Virus record (IMG/VR): IMGVR_UViG_3300046167_000523
Location: 1-42,143 of that record
From: a virus
Reading direction: 5' to 3' (one strand)
Length of the DNA: 42,143 nucleotides
Under the pieces are notes generated by a model, which ran no database searches, was not told the origin of the DNA, and saw only the letters and a list, made by a program, of their open reading frames with translations. Made by a program: the position numbers and the translations under genes. Shown one piece after another: positions 41,668 to 42,143 of the stretch. The first letter of the stretch is position 1, and every line of letters begins with the position of its first letter.

Positions 41668-41696
41668 ATCTTACGTGGTACTTTCGATCTTGTCAA
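41668..41696 (-). promoter_or_regulatory. early promoter 2, right copy
   Basis: Same TTGACA-17-TAAGAT as 983-1011. In the linear genome this copy is the one that faces the full early/middle operon. Confidence 0.75.
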
Positions 41697-41785
41697 CCCT
41701 TTTAACGATCAGCTTGAAAGGCGATCAACTCTTGGTGGGTCTACCGCTGAACTTCCCGATGTGGGTACGTTCAGCCGATGAGTGC

Positions 41786-41814
41786 ATATTAGGGCATGCA
41801 GACCATGGTGTCAA
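41786..41814 (-). promoter_or_regulatory. early promoter 1, right copy
   Basis: Same TTGACA-17-TAATAT as 1101-1129, again facing the minus-strand early genes. Confidence 0.75.
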
Positions 41815-41937
41815 CACCTATTAGAACTTTATTTATATTTATTTTATGGTAGTTGGCAGTACCACAATGTCTTATATTATGCACAAATAACTATCCTATA
41901 GATCAATACATAAGACATACATCACAGGGCTGGATGG

Positions 41938-42068
41938 GCATGGCATAGGCAAGGCATCGGATAGCGTTAGCGCTTGCCGCACGTGCCATGCTCCCGCGTG
42001 CAATTGTTCCACGAATGTTCCACGAATGTTCCACGAATGTTCCACGAATGTTCCACGAATGTTCCACG
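41938..42068. repeat. hairpin and 11-bp repeats, right copy (5 full units plus partial)
   Basis: The long imperfect hairpin (41938-41991) and TTCCACGAATG array (42007-42068) repeat the left arrangement but with six TTCCACG copies in place of nine. DNA beyond the array diverges from the left copy. Confidence 0.88.
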
Positions 42069-42143
42069 CTGGAGTGCGTTCCCTTTTGGTACTCACTGGC
42101 GCGGATCGGGGGCGGCGGGGGGCCTGTGCGGACTCGTGAATCG

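Larger units (their letters stand above)
40687..42143. repeat. right terminal direct repeat
   Basis: Matches 1-1492. Relative to the left copy it has G for A at 40790, CCC/GGGG for CCCC/GGG nearby, three synonymous changes in the 92-aa gene, AAA for AAAA at 41330-41332 and one substitution just before the iterons. It then has three fewer 11-bp repeats and a markedly divergent final ~75 bp. Confidence 0.95.

Noticed and set aside
1-42143. Single-subunit phage RNA polymerase, DNA ligase, integrase, thymidylate synthase
   Set aside because: No frame shows their motifs; the largest minus-strand proteins are accounted for by primase-helicase, polymerase, reductase and the HNH/AP2-like protein.

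Overview
The window is an essentially complete genome of a lytic, short-tailed (podovirus-type) phage. Its ends are near-identical direct copies of about 1.46-1.49 kb (1-1492 and 40687-42143). The gene set is T7-like for replication (PolA-type polymerase, primase-helicase, 5'-3' exonuclease, ssDNA-binding protein, endonuclease VII) and for virion assembly (scaffold, capsid, tubular proteins A and B, internal virion proteins). It lacks a phage RNA polymerase, DNA ligase, thymidylate synthase, integrase or recognisable repressor, and it carries a monomeric, B12-dependent (class II) ribonucleotide reductase. From memory of the families, this combination resembles the SIO1-like marine phages (cobaviruses, Zobellviridae), which infect Rhodobacteraceae and other marine Proteobacteria. 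Family and host are inference.

Layout. Two divergent arms leave a control region spanning the terminal repeat and the sequence beside it (about 720-2003). The plus arm (2004-27438) is the late, morphogenesis arm. In order it holds small terminase, an HNH endonuclease, large terminase, an unknown protein, portal, two collagen-like fibre proteins, three small proteins, scaffold, capsid, a terminator, a tail-fibre cluster, tubular proteins A and B, internal virion proteins, and a holin-like/lipoprotein pair. The minus arm runs from the right end down to 27435. Early small genes lie in and beside the right terminal repeat. They are followed by a fused HNH/AP2-like protein, then primase-helicase, polymerase, SSB, endonuclease VII, exonuclease, a second endonuclease VII, a metallophosphoesterase, nucleotide-metabolism genes and the ribonucleotide reductase. 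The arms converge at 27435-27438, where their stop codons overlap. Minus-arm genes are mostly joined by ATGA or TAATG overlaps, and several genuine genes of 28-59 codons sit among them.

Control. Within each terminal repeat I see two strong sigma70-type promoters facing the early genes, a leader rich in small hairpins with GNRA-type loops, an AT-rich stretch, a long imperfect hairpin and an array of 11-bp repeats (9 copies at the left end, 6 at the right). A separate 44-bp promoter-like element (TTGCCC, 16 bp, TATAAG) occurs twice, 39/44 identical: once facing the late arm and once facing primase-helicase. Each copy is followed by an AT-rich inverted repeat containing CTTAAGCT. This pair of promoter-plus-leader modules is the most interesting unexplained signal here.

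Sequence quality. Portal, a tail-fibre protein and the ribonucleotide reductase are each broken by one extra G in a G-run, and one terminal-repeat gene by an extra A. These look like assembly or homopolymer errors more than biology. Other differences between the two terminal copies are synonymous or clustered and look like real strain variation.
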